A stretch of 64,000 nucleotides of DNA from Litchfieldia sinesaloumensis (lineage in GTDB: Bacteria > Bacillota > Bacilli > Bacillales > Bacillaceae_L): contig NZ_LT732529.1 of NCBI RefSeq assembly GCF_900156865.1, forward strand, positions 4,264,613-4,328,612, in the 5' to 3' direction. Positions 17,053 through 26,548 of the stretch are shown here, piece by piece (within the stretch, counting starts at the first letter, position 1; each line of letters opens with the position of its first letter). A program made the translations under genes and the position numbers. Below the pieces are notes generated by a model. It made no database searches. It had not been told where the DNA came from and worked only from the letters and a program-made list of their open reading frames with translations.

Positions 17053-18546
17053 ATGACGCCACAACAGGAGTTTACACTAAAACAATCACAAGATTATAAG
17101 AATGCTAATTTCTCTCTGAGTCTTTCATTCGTATTAACGTTGATATTTGCTTTCAACGCCTATGATTTTTCACAAGGGATTTGGAGTGTAGCATGGGTAA
17201 TTGTATCGGCTGCTTATTTTGTTACAACCATATGGCAAGGTCTCATTGCTCTTCTTCTCAGAAAGGATTTAGTAACCTTCGGGGCTGTTCAGAAGCGCAC
17301 AAGACTCTTGAGTGCTGTTCAAATACTCAGCATTTTTGTCGGGAATATCTTTACCGCGACATTTGCGTTTCGAATGTTAAAAAAGAAGGACTCGATTGAG
17401 TACACGTTTGCCTATTATATGTTTCTTACGCATTTTCTGGTTTTTGCCATTTCACTGTTCAATTTGTTTAAACCATATGTTTCGAATAGTTTCGTGATTA
17501 CGATGACACTATTACTAGTCGCGATGGTCATAGAGTTCATCCTGATCATCATCCTTGCTAGAACTGATTTAGAAAAGGGTGTAAAACCACTTTTTAAATG
17601 GTTTGGTATTATCGTATTTTTGATTGGACTAACAGGTAACTTTTTTGGTTTAATACTTGGCTATAGTTTGGTAATGAAGTCAGTAAGCAGTGATGGATCC
17701 ACCATTGATAAATGGAATAAATTTTGGTTGAGCATGGCCAATAATTTTACTGCTATGCTTGGGTTTTTATTCGTGTTTTTAATGTTTGCGATCTCAATTG
17801 TTAGTTACGGAACCTTTGTTGGTACCTTTGCTACAGACAATGCCTATGATTCACTCCTTTTAGAACCAAGCTTGGCACATCCTTTTGGCACCGATAATTT
17901 TGGTAGAGATGTCTTTACTCGAATTATTTTTGGAGCAAGGATTTCCTTGATTGTGGGTCTATTGACAACAGTAATCCCATTAGTAATTGGTGGATTTCTA
18001 GGTGCCATCTCTGGTTATTATCAAAAAGCGGTTGATAATATTATTATGAGATTGCTAGATGTGCTGTACGCTGTGCCAGGGATTCTTTTAGCGATTGCGA
18101 TTATAGCCGCATTTGGATCAAGTACGTTTAATTTAATTATCGCATTAAGTGTTGGTTCTATTCCGACCTATGCGAGAACGATGCGGGCAAATGTCTTGAT
18201 GGTTTCAAACTTGGAATTTGTTGAAGCAGCCAAAGCGTTAGGAGAAAAAGAATGGAAAATAATCTTTAAACAGATTGTTCCCAATGCCTTTGCTCCGATG
18301 ATAGTTAAAGCTTCGTTAACAATTGGTACGGCAGTTATTGCGACAAGTTCATTAAGTTTCTTAGGCTTGGGTGTGGAACCACATATTCCTGAATGGGGCA
18401 ATATACTAAAAATCGGAAGTATGTATCTAGAAACCAACCCATACTTAGCGATTTTTCCTGGTATCGCGATTATTCTATTGGTTCTCTCCTTTAACTTCCT
18501 GGGGGATGGTTTACGGGATGCGCTAGATCCAAAATTAGATTCATAG
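17053..18546 (+). CDS. Peptide-type ABC permease (DppC-like) with extra membrane segments
   Basis: A 497-residue permease. ATG 17053 is chosen because GAGGTG lies six bases before it. The C-terminal ~240 residues are a standard DppC: HPFGTDNFGRDVFTRIIFGA and the coupling segment EAAKALGEKEWKII, ending FNFLGDGLRDALDPKL. Ordinary DppC proteins are ~290-300 residues with one segment before this motif. Here about 280 residues precede it, with six to seven hydrophobic stretches. The insertion replaces the usual short N-terminus and makes this a much larger membrane protein. It is co-transcribed with the DppB-like gene and the binding-protein gene. Confidence 0.9.
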   Translation: MTPQQEFTLKQSQDYKNANFSLSLSFVLTLIFAFNAYDFSQGIWSVAWVIVSAAYFVTTIWQGLIALLLRKDLVTFGAVQKRTRLLSAVQILSIFVGNIFTATFAFRMLKKKDSIEYTFAYYMFLTHFLVFAISLFNLFKPYVSNSFVITMTLLLVAMVIEFILIIILARTDLEKGVKPLFKWFGIIVFLIGLTGNFFGLILGYSLVMKSVSSDGSTIDKWNKFWLSMANNFTAMLGFLFVFLMFAISIVSYGTFVGTFATDNAYDSLLLEPSLAHPFGTDNFGRDVFTRIIFGARISLIVGLLTTVIPLVIGGFLGAISGYYQKAVDNIIMRLLDVLYAVPGILLAIAIIAAFGSSTFNLIIALSVGSIPTYARTMRANVLMVSNLEFVEAAKALGEKEWKIIFKQIVPNAFAPMIVKASLTIGTAVIATSSLSFLGLGVEPHIPEWGNILKIGSMYLETNPYLAIFPGIAIILLVLSFNFLGDGLRDALDPKLDS

Positions 18547-18593
18547 TTTTTACTTTTAAATAACAATACAAAACGAAATGAGGTTCAATACTA

Positions 18594-20384
18594 ATGAAGA
18601 AATTAGGTTTTCTACTACTAGCACTTATGCTGCTTTTAACAGGCTGTCTTCAAACTGAATCAGATGTAAGTGATGATGCTAAATCAGATTCAAAAGGGGA
18701 AGCACCAACGATTGAAATTTTAGGAATGGCAACAAGCGAAGATGATATGAACATTTTACGTGACCAGTTAACAAAAAGTGGTTTCAGTGTAAAATTAAAT
18801 ATCCAACCAGATTACGGCAGCTTTACTGCACAAAAAGAAGCGGGTAATTTTGATCTAGCAGTAAGTAGCTGGACAACTGTTACGGGTAACCCAGATTACG
18901 CCGTTCGTTCCTTATTTACTTCTGACGGTGATAATAGCTTATTCGCTGATGAAAAAGTGGATGAATTAGTTGAAAAAGCAGCTACTCAATTACCAGAAGA
19001 ATACCAAGAAACATACAAAGAATTAGAACAACACGTTGTTTTAGATAATGCCTATATTGTACCGCTATTTACTTCCTATAAAGCGCAAGCTGTTAACGAA
19101 CAATTGATAGATGAATCAACTGTTCGTCTACCAAAATCAAGAGCGGCAGTGTGGGAAAAATATGATTTCAAAGATCAATCAAAACGTGATAGTGAGGCGT
19201 TGATTGTACATCAGGCTATTGGCTCGTTAACTTCTTTAGACCCAATCAAAGGTAATGATGGTTCAATCAATACATTAAATACAAATATGTATGTACGTTT
19301 AGTAAACCTAACTGATGATGACCAAGTAGTATCCGATGGTTCTCTTTCTCTAAATCATGCGATTGCTGAAGGAAGCGAAGACTACTACTTCTTACTTCGT
19401 GATGATATTAATTTCGCGGCTGTAAGTGATAATAAAGCAGTTGATACGGGTGAACGTGTTGGAGCAGAAGATGTTGTCTTTTCTCTAAACCGTGCAAAGG
19501 ATTCAAAATCTGTTCCTGACCACCGTACATTCAGTCTGCATGAAAACATGGAAGAAATCTCGATCGTGACTGATGCAAGCGAGCTTGATGGAAAAACGGC
19601 AGATGGCAAAACAATTCGTGAAGCACTAGAAGATGGAATTGGCCAAGAAATCTCTCAATTAGTATCAGATAAAACAAAAGCAGATAACAATTCTGGTGTG
19701 TATCAGGTTGTGAAAGTAACAACTGTGAACCCATTCCCACAGGTATTGAATTATTTAGCTCACCAATCTGCTGGTATCGTTTCACAAAAACAAGTGGAAA
19801 GCATCAATACGTATGATGTAGCAAGCTTTGATATTAATAAAGATATCCCTTATGGAGATCAACGAACTGTAACAGAAGGGGCAAGCTACGATAATCATCT
19901 ATATGCGAGTGGCCCATATATCTTAACTTCTAAAAATGATTATGAAGCACATTTTGTTAAAAACCCTGCTTATATGGCTGGAACCGAAAATGAACCGAAC
20001 ATCTCTGAAGTTGTTGTGAAGTTCATCCAAGATTCAGACAGTGCTTTATCTGCATTACGTAACGGAGAAATTCATATTTTAAATGGTGTACCTGAAACAA
20101 AATATGATCTTGTAAACGAAGATGAAAAATTAACACTTCAACAAAACAAGAGTAATGGAGTTTCTTACCTTGCATTCAATATGAATGGCCGTGAAGTGTC
20201 AGAAAGCGCAGCATTACGTAAGGCAATTCTTTATTCTGTGAACCAAGAGGAATTCATTACGTTCTACCAAGGTAACAAAATGAAGGCTGTTTCAACAGTA
20301 AGTCCTCTAGTTAACACAGGTTTAGAAGTTGTTGCCGATAGTGCAAAAGCAAAAGAATTTTTGAATGAGTATTTGAGTAAATAA
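18594..20384 (+). CDS. Peptide-type solute-binding lipoprotein with apparently circularly permuted halves
   Basis: A 596-residue lipoprotein (lipobox LLTGC, Cys18). In SBP_bac_5 proteins (DppA/OppA) the order is: N-terminal LDP region, AEDV-F-S motif, G-PY motif, LR-A-Y motif, AK-LL, then a C-terminal part with FD-W-PD and Y-LEQ. Here the C-terminal part comes first: residues ~37-195 hold GNFDLAVSSWTTVTGNPDY and YKELEQHVVLDNAYIVPLF. The N-terminal part follows: LTSLDP (~210), GAEDVVFSLNRAKDS (~290), YASGPYILTSKNDYEAHFV (~440), LRKAILYSVNQEEF (~540), and the chain stops after AKEFLNEYLSK. Function should still be substrate capture for the ABC permeases just upstream. The permutation is my reading of family motifs. 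Confidence 0.88.
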   Translation: MKKLGFLLLALMLLLTGCLQTESDVSDDAKSDSKGEAPTIEILGMATSEDDMNILRDQLTKSGFSVKLNIQPDYGSFTAQKEAGNFDLAVSSWTTVTGNPDYAVRSLFTSDGDNSLFADEKVDELVEKAATQLPEEYQETYKELEQHVVLDNAYIVPLFTSYKAQAVNEQLIDESTVRLPKSRAAVWEKYDFKDQSKRDSEALIVHQAIGSLTSLDPIKGNDGSINTLNTNMYVRLVNLTDDDQVVSDGSLSLNHAIAEGSEDYYFLLRDDINFAAVSDNKAVDTGERVGAEDVVFSLNRAKDSKSVPDHRTFSLHENMEEISIVTDASELDGKTADGKTIREALEDGIGQEISQLVSDKTKADNNSGVYQVVKVTTVNPFPQVLNYLAHQSAGIVSQKQVESINTYDVASFDINKDIPYGDQRTVTEGASYDNHLYASGPYILTSKNDYEAHFVKNPAYMAGTENEPNISEVVVKFIQDSDSALSALRNGEIHILNGVPETKYDLVNEDEKLTLQQNKSNGVSYLAFNMNGREVSESAALRKAILYSVNQEEFITFYQGNKMKAVSTVSPLVNTGLEVVADSAKAKEFLNEYLSK

Positions 20385-20401
20385 GTTAGGTTAAAATGAT
20401 G

Positions 20402-20446
20402 AAGTGCCCGTCTCTTGTGTGGTTTGAATAAGAGGCGGGCACTTTT
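20402..20446 (+). terminator. Terminator of the permease/binding-protein operon
   Basis: AAGTGCCCGTCTCTT (20402-20416) pairs with AAGAGGCGGGCACTT (20430-20444), with one mismatch, and is followed by TTGT. Confidence 0.85.
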
Positions 20447-20517
20447 GTGGTTTAGACATGTGGTAAGGGGCGCGTGGCTTTATATTGGATGTTAATCATT
20501 TGAGCGTGTGCTTAATG

Positions 20518-20990
20518 CATGCGAATGTTGGTTATGCGCATGGTTTTAACACATTTTTCTTTTAAAAAGATGTAGAAATGGAAAATAATAAGATTTTTGA
20601 TCAATGTGTAGGCCATATTTTCCAAGTCCTGGAACTAGCGCGTGCGGAATTACCAACCGACCCATCGAAAGCATGCGAATAGTGGATTTGCGCATGGTTT
20701 TAACACTTTTTTCTTTTAAAAAGATGTGAAAGTGGAAAATAATAACTTTTTTTGATCAATGTTGAGGCTATGTTTTCCAAGTCCTGGAACTTGCGCATGC
20801 GGAAATACCAACCGACCCATCGAAAGCATGCGAATAGTGGATTTGCGCATGGTTTTAACACTTTTTTCTTTTAAAAAGATGTGAAAGTGGAAAAAAATAA
20901 CATTTTTGATCAATGTGTAGGCCGTATTTTCCAAGTCCTGGAACTAGCGCATGCAAAGTTACCATCCGACCCATCAAGTACATGCGAATG
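20518..20990. repeat. Array A2: ~154-bp tandem repeats (3 copies plus fragment)
   Basis: GCATGCG-type unit starts occur at 20518, 20671, 20826 and (degenerate) 20980, spaced 153, 155 and 154 bp. Each full unit holds CATGCG facing CGCATG around ~13 bases, then GGTTTTAACAC, TTTTAAAAAGATG, and CCAAGTCCTGGAACT. The sequence differs from array A1, but order of elements and unit length agree. Apparent minus-strand frames across it repeat the same peptide and are by-products of the repeat. It lies between the transporter operon terminator and the dihydrouridine synthase gene. Confidence 0.9.
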
Positions 20991-21175
20991 TTTCGTTTAA
21001 TCTCAAAAATATCTCGGAACAAAACTGGATGACCTATTATAAAATCCAATCTGGTGAAAATAAACAGTTTCAATCTGTTTGATAAAAAGTGTGGAATCAT
21101 GATATAAGTGTAAAAGATGATATTTTGGGAGTAGGTGTAACCTAGCATCCCATAATGAGAGGATTTGAATGAAAG

Positions 21176-22138
21176 ATGAACGAAAATTTCTGGCGTGAAT
21201 TACCACGGCCATTTTTTATACTAGCACCCATGGAAGACGTGACAGATGTTGTCTTTCGGCATGTCGTTAGTAAAGCGGCGAGACCAGATGTGTTTTTTAC
21301 GGAGTTTACAAACACGGACAGTTACTGTCATCCAGAAGGACAGCAAAGTGTACGAGGACGTTTGACGTTTACAGAAGATGAACAACCTATTGTGGCACAT
21401 ATATGGGGCGATAAACCTGAACACTTCCGGAAAATGAGTATCGGTATGGCTGAACAAGGTTTTCGGGGTATCGATATCAATATGGGCTGTCCTGTAGATA
21501 ATGTGATTGAGGATGGAAAAGGATGCGGACTGATTCGTCGTCCAGAGGTTGCAGCTGAATTAATCCAAGCAGCAAAAGCAGGTGGATTGCCTGTAAGTGT
21601 GAAAACAAGGCTTGGTTTCGCAGAAGTTGACGAATGGCGTGACTGGCTCACACACATATTGAAACAAGACATTGTTAATTTATCGATTCATTTGCGTACA
21701 AGAGAGGAAATGAGCAAAGTGGATGCTCATTGGGAATTGATACCGGAGATCAAGAAACTTCGTGATGAGGTGGCCCCAAATACTCTTTTAACGATTAATG
21801 GCGATATTCCTGATCACCAAACGGGTATGAAGCTCGCTCAACAATACGGTGTGGATGGAATTATGATAGGGCGAGGGATTTTTAAAAACCCGTTTGCCTT
21901 TGAGAAGGAACCAAGAGAACATAGCAGTGAGGAATTGCTTGAACTTCTGCGATTGCATCTTGATCTTTTTGACGAGTATGCACATTTGCAGTCACGTTCT
22001 TTGGGACAACTTCGTCGCTTTTTTAAGATTTATGTTAAGGGATTTCGAGGGGCAAGTGAGTTAAGAAACCAGTTGATGAGCGCAAAGTCAACGGATGCAG
22101 TGCGCGAATTACTAGATGAGTTTCAGTCGGAGTCTTGA
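21176..22138 (+). CDS. tRNA-dihydrouridine synthase
   Basis: A 320-residue FMN-dependent Dus-family TIM barrel. Visible signatures are [18 protein letters not shown] at the N-terminus, [19 protein letters not shown] at ~residues 100-118 (the Cys after the glycine is in the position of the catalytic acid region), VSVKTRLGF, and [16 protein letters not shown] near the FMN phosphate site. It reduces uridine in tRNA D-loops using NADPH. The start at 21176 is preceded by AGAGGA 12 bases away. It looks like the second Dus type found in many Firmicutes rather than the DusB in the folate/pab cluster. It is monocistronic. Confidence 0.92.
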   Translation: MNENFWRELPRPFFILAPMEDVTDVVFRHVVSKAARPDVFFTEFTNTDSYCHPEGQQSVRGRLTFTEDEQPIVAHIWGDKPEHFRKMSIGMAEQGFRGIDINMGCPVDNVIEDGKGCGLIRRPEVAAELIQAAKAGGLPVSVKTRLGFAEVDEWRDWLTHILKQDIVNLSIHLRTREEMSKVDAHWELIPEIKKLRDEVAPNTLLTINGDIPDHQTGMKLAQQYGVDGIMIGRGIFKNPFAFEKEPREHSSEELLELLRLHLDLFDEYAHLQSRSLGQLRRFFKIYVKGFRGASELRNQLMSAKSTDAVRELLDEFQSES

Positions 22139-22213
22139 TCTTGATGCAACGGGGAACAGTAAACTAGTGTCTTACAGATAGGCATTACAAATTTCACTAT
22201 AGAATTAATATTT

Positions 22214-22249
22214 TCCCGGATTGCTTCAAAGGAATCCGGGATTTTTTTT
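22214..22249 (+). terminator. Terminator after dus gene
   Basis: TCCCGGATT pairs perfectly with AATCCGGGA around a ten-base loop and is followed by eight T residues. Confidence 0.85.
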
Positions 22250-22333
22250 CGTCCGCCACTATTTGATTGAACGACTAGAGATGAGGCATAATAAAAACGA
22301 TTATTAGAGGCACAAGAATGAGAGTGATTAGGT

Positions 22334-23107
22334 TTGATTGATATTAGTAAAATTATTCAAGGGAAAAGTTTAACGGATTTAGACGTTCAAATCGTTAAAT
22401 ATATCGTAAGTAATATTGATAATGTTTTACAAAAAGGAGTACGTGAAATTGCTAAAGAGAATTTCACATCGCCTGCTACTGTTATTCGCTTATCGAAAAA
22501 GTTAGGCTATACCGGATTTGTGGATATGTATTATCAACTCTTACCAATGATTAAGAAGGTAGAGGTACCCCAAAATGGTGAAACAGAAGACTTTTTGCAG
22601 ATAACTCAATCTGATTTTTTAACCCTAAATTCAATAGAAAATATTGAAACATTTATCAGGAAAGTTTTACAACTAGAGCAGAAATATATATTTATATATG
22701 CCACCGGTTTTTCATCCATAGCTGCAGAGTATTTTTATAAAAAACTATTAGTATTAGGTCGGAAAACAATTATTGCCAGCGCTACTGATTCAGTTGGCAT
22801 ATTTGAAAATAACCTTGAGGATATCGGGGCATTAGTTGTTATATCAAAGTCGGGTGAGACACAAACTGTAATTGATAAGTTGCATGCAGCCAAAGAACAT
22901 CATGTGTTTACTGCATCTTTCACGAAGGAAACGGAGAATCGTATTGCCGAACTATCTGAATTAAATTTTAAAATTTCGGATGACAATAAGCTAGATGATC
23001 GAAATATGCTGCCAAACAGCTTCTTTCCTAAAATGCTATTGCTATTTGAATTCATTCTTAAGCAGTATGTTGAGAATCTAAGCGCGAAAAAGAATAGTAA
23101 CCAATGA
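22334..23107 (+). CDS. MurR/RpiR-family regulator of the alpha-glucoside operon
   Basis: A 257-residue regulator starting at TTG. Residues ~1-80 are the RpiR HTH (VREIAKENFTSPATVIRLSKKLG). Residues ~105-240 form a SIS sugar-isomerase domain that senses phosphosugars (YIFIYATGFSSIAAEYFYKK, VVISKSGETQTVIDKL). It lies directly upstream of an EIICB and a GH4 6-phospho-alpha-glucosidase, the same trio as glvR/glvC/glvA in B. subtilis. It therefore probably responds to maltose 6-phosphate or a related 6-phosphoglucoside. The ribosome site is weak (GATTAGG). Confidence 0.9.
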   Translation: MIDISKIIQGKSLTDLDVQIVKYIVSNIDNVLQKGVREIAKENFTSPATVIRLSKKLGYTGFVDMYYQLLPMIKKVEVPQNGETEDFLQITQSDFLTLNSIENIETFIRKVLQLEQKYIFIYATGFSSIAAEYFYKKLLVLGRKTIIASATDSVGIFENNLEDIGALVVISKSGETQTVIDKLHAAKEHHVFTASFTKETENRIAELSELNFKISDDNKLDDRNMLPNSFFPKMLLLFEFILKQYVENLSAKKNSNQ

Positions 23108-23138
23108 AACGTGTTTCAATATGTGAAACACGTTTTTA
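23107..23138 (+). terminator. Perfect hairpin between regulator and PTS gene
   Basis: AAACGTGTTTCA (23107-23118, overlapping the regulator stop codon) pairs perfectly with TGAAACACGTTT (23124-23135), followed by TT. It can act as a partial terminator separating regulator and transporter levels; an operator role is also possible. Confidence 0.6.
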
Positions 23139-23225
23139 ATCATGCTGAAACTATCGACTATAAAACGCTTGCATTGTATTCTAAACGTGTCGAAAGAAAT
23201 TAAGTGATGTAGGAGGTGCGGCTAA

Positions 23226-24827
23226 ATGAAAGCTCAATTGATGGAAGGTATGCAGCGCTTTTCAAAAGCGATGTTCATTCCAGTGCTTATTTTGCCGATT
23301 GCAGGTATATTAATTGCTCTAGGAAATTTATTTACAAATGCAAGGTTATTAGAAGTTATTCCATTTTTAGATAATCCTATTACGACTGGCTTCGGTTCAA
23401 TATTAACCGGATCGCTTGTTTCGATACTTGGAAACTTGGGACTGATTTTCTGTGTTGGTATTACTGTAGGGTTAGCTAATAAGGAAAAAGCAGTTGCTGG
23501 TTTTACAGCTTTGTTAGGTTATTTGGTATTTGTGAATGCGATGAATCGTTTTATGGACCTAAGCGGGGTATTGTTCCAAGGTGACTCCCTGCAAGGTACT
23601 GGACAAACTCTTGTTTTAGGTGTTCAAATCCTTGATATGGGCGTTTTTCTCGGAATTATTCTTGGGATTGTAACCGCTCTCGTTCATAACAGATTTGTTG
23701 ATATAGAATTTAACGGTGCTTTCCAAATCTACGGTGGATCTCGTTTTGTTTTTATTGTACTCATTCCAGTAGTTGTACTTTTATCCATCGCTCTAACGTA
23801 TATTTGGCCGTTCTTCCAAGGTGGCATTAACAATCTTGGTACGCTTATAAATCACAGTGGTAGCTTTGGGATATTCTTATACGGTATGTTGGAACGTTTA
23901 TTAATTCCAACTGGGCTGCACCACTTAATCTATACACCATTTTTATACACTTCATTAGGTGGTGTAGCAGAGGTTGGTGGACAAGTCTTTGAAGGTGCTA
24001 GAAATATTTACTATGCGGAGATAGCAGATCCAACTGTAAAACAGCTTTCGTCATCCGTTGTTTGGGATGCACGTGGTATTTCAAAAATGTTTGGTCTAAT
24101 TGGTGCTTGTTTAGCGATGTATCATACGGCAAGGCCTGAAAACAAGGCAAAGGTTAAGGCAATTTTGATTCCTGCCGCCGTTACTTCTTTTATCGCTGGT
24201 GTTACAGAACCAATTGAATTCTCGTTCATGTTCGTTGCACCATTACTATTTGTTGTACATGCTGCTTTAAGTGGCTTAGCAATGGTGACATTTAGTCTCT
24301 TAGATGTAAGAGCAATTGGGCCGAACGGTATGATTGACTTCCTGTTGTTCAATTTACCACTTGGAATCGAAAAAACAAGCTGGCCTATGTACATTTTAAT
24401 CGGTTTAGTCTTCTTTGTTATCTACTATGTCCTATTCCGCTTCTTAATTCAGAAATTTAACTTCAAGACAGTCGGAAGAGAAGAAGAAGGCCAAGAGACA
24501 AAATTATATACGAAGAAGGATCTAAAGGAAAAGCAAAGCCAAGAAAAAACTGGAACCTCTGGTTCGCAAGGTTCAACTGGTATTGCTCCAGTAATTGTGG
24601 ATGCTTTAGGTGGAGCAAGTAACATTCAAACAGTAACAAATTGTTATACTAGGCTTCGTTTAACGTTGGATAATCCAGAGATGGTTAATGAGGAAGTCTT
24701 GAAACGTGAAACAGGTGCCAGTGGAGTTGTAATTAAGGATAAAAATGTTCAGGTTGTTTATGGCCTACAGGTGACAACGGTAAGAAAAGCTGTTGACAGC
24801 TATTTAGGATTAACAACAGACGAATAA
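23226..24827 (+). CDS. PTS alpha-glucoside transporter, EIICB
   Basis: A 533-residue phosphotransferase-system permease. About ten membrane segments make the EIIC domain (residues ~1-420; GNLGLIFCVGITVGLANKEK and GVTEPIEFSFMFVAPLLF are hallmark stretches). After a polar linker comes an EIIB domain with phospho-acceptor Cys473 in VTNCYTRLRL. It imports and phosphorylates maltose or a related alpha-glucoside at C6. No EIIA domain is fused, so a separate EIIA (e.g. glucose-type) must serve it. GTAGGAGGTG precedes the ATG. It is followed by the GH4 gene after 44 bp. Confidence 0.93.
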   Translation: MKAQLMEGMQRFSKAMFIPVLILPIAGILIALGNLFTNARLLEVIPFLDNPITTGFGSILTGSLVSILGNLGLIFCVGITVGLANKEKAVAGFTALLGYLVFVNAMNRFMDLSGVLFQGDSLQGTGQTLVLGVQILDMGVFLGIILGIVTALVHNRFVDIEFNGAFQIYGGSRFVFIVLIPVVVLLSIALTYIWPFFQGGINNLGTLINHSGSFGIFLYGMLERLLIPTGLHHLIYTPFLYTSLGGVAEVGGQVFEGARNIYYAEIADPTVKQLSSSVVWDARGISKMFGLIGACLAMYHTARPENKAKVKAILIPAAVTSFIAGVTEPIEFSFMFVAPLLFVVHAALSGLAMVTFSLLDVRAIGPNGMIDFLLFNLPLGIEKTSWPMYILIGLVFFVIYYVLFRFLIQKFNFKTVGREEEGQETKLYTKKDLKEKQSQEKTGTSGSQGSTGIAPVIVDALGGASNIQTVTNCYTRLRLTLDNPEMVNEEVLKRETGASGVVIKDKNVQVVYGLQVTTVRKAVDSYLGLTTDE

Positions 24828-24856
24828 ACAAGTATTAAAAAAACAAAGAATGCTAG

Positions 24857-26197
<1,341 letters not shown>

Positions 26198-26270
26198 TAA
26201 ATCAAACACTCAGCATTGTGTAGCTTTGTAGTTACTTTAAGAGTTAACTAGAAAAATAGAATATTAAGCT

Positions 26271-26322
26271 AAAGGGCTGTCATCAAAAGTCATAATCAAT
26301 GATTTTTCGGACAGCCCCTTTA
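26271..26322. terminator. Terminator after GH4 gene
   Basis: AAGGGCTGTC pairs with GACAGCCCCTT (one bulge), with inner ATCA/TGAT pairing, and ends in a T/A-rich stretch. It could serve both strands. Confidence 0.7.
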
Positions 26323-26346
26323 TATATATAAGCCTTTTAAGTGCTA

Positions 26347-26418
26347 TTATACATGTAAAGATATATAGCAATCCTCATATAATACCTCCATTTTACTTTT
26401 CTCATGAACTACCTTCAT
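26347..26418 (-). CDS. Possible 23-residue small protein
   Basis: On the minus strand an ATG at 26418 follows AAGGAAG by eight bases and opens a 23-codon frame (MKVVHEKSKMEVLYEDCYIS, then LHV) that stops at 26347, just before the bidirectional hairpin at 26271-26322. I know no homologue. Good ribosome site and following terminator are the only support; it may be chance. Confidence 0.25.
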   Translation of the reverse strand: MKVVHEKSKMEVLYEDCYISLHV

Positions 26419-26548
26419 CCCTTTAACTTCCTTTTGTTACGTCTAATCTTATGGTTACGAATAAAGTATGATTCAATGAATGAAAAACAGTGGCAATATA
26501 GAAACTATATTCAAATATATATAGTGGGATTTTGAAAGGATGTATCAA

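Noticed and set aside
20384-20385. Frameshift or broken gene as explanation for the odd binding protein
   Set aside because: The frame is continuous with signal peptide, all family blocks occur once, and the stop is followed by a terminator; rearranged order fits better than a sequencing fault.
20716-21212. Minus-strand frames of 69-97 codons with repeated peptide sequence (MGRLVFPHAQVPGLGKHSL)
   Set aside because: They translate the A2 repeat units; the repetition at peptide level follows from the DNA repeats, ribosome sites are missing and the same frame is not kept in arrays A1 and A3.
23153-23176. Catabolite-responsive (cre) site TATAAAACGCTTGCATT before the PTS gene
   Set aside because: Differs from TGNAANCGNWNNCA at key positions and is one base short in one half; too weak to claim although a CcpA site would be expected.
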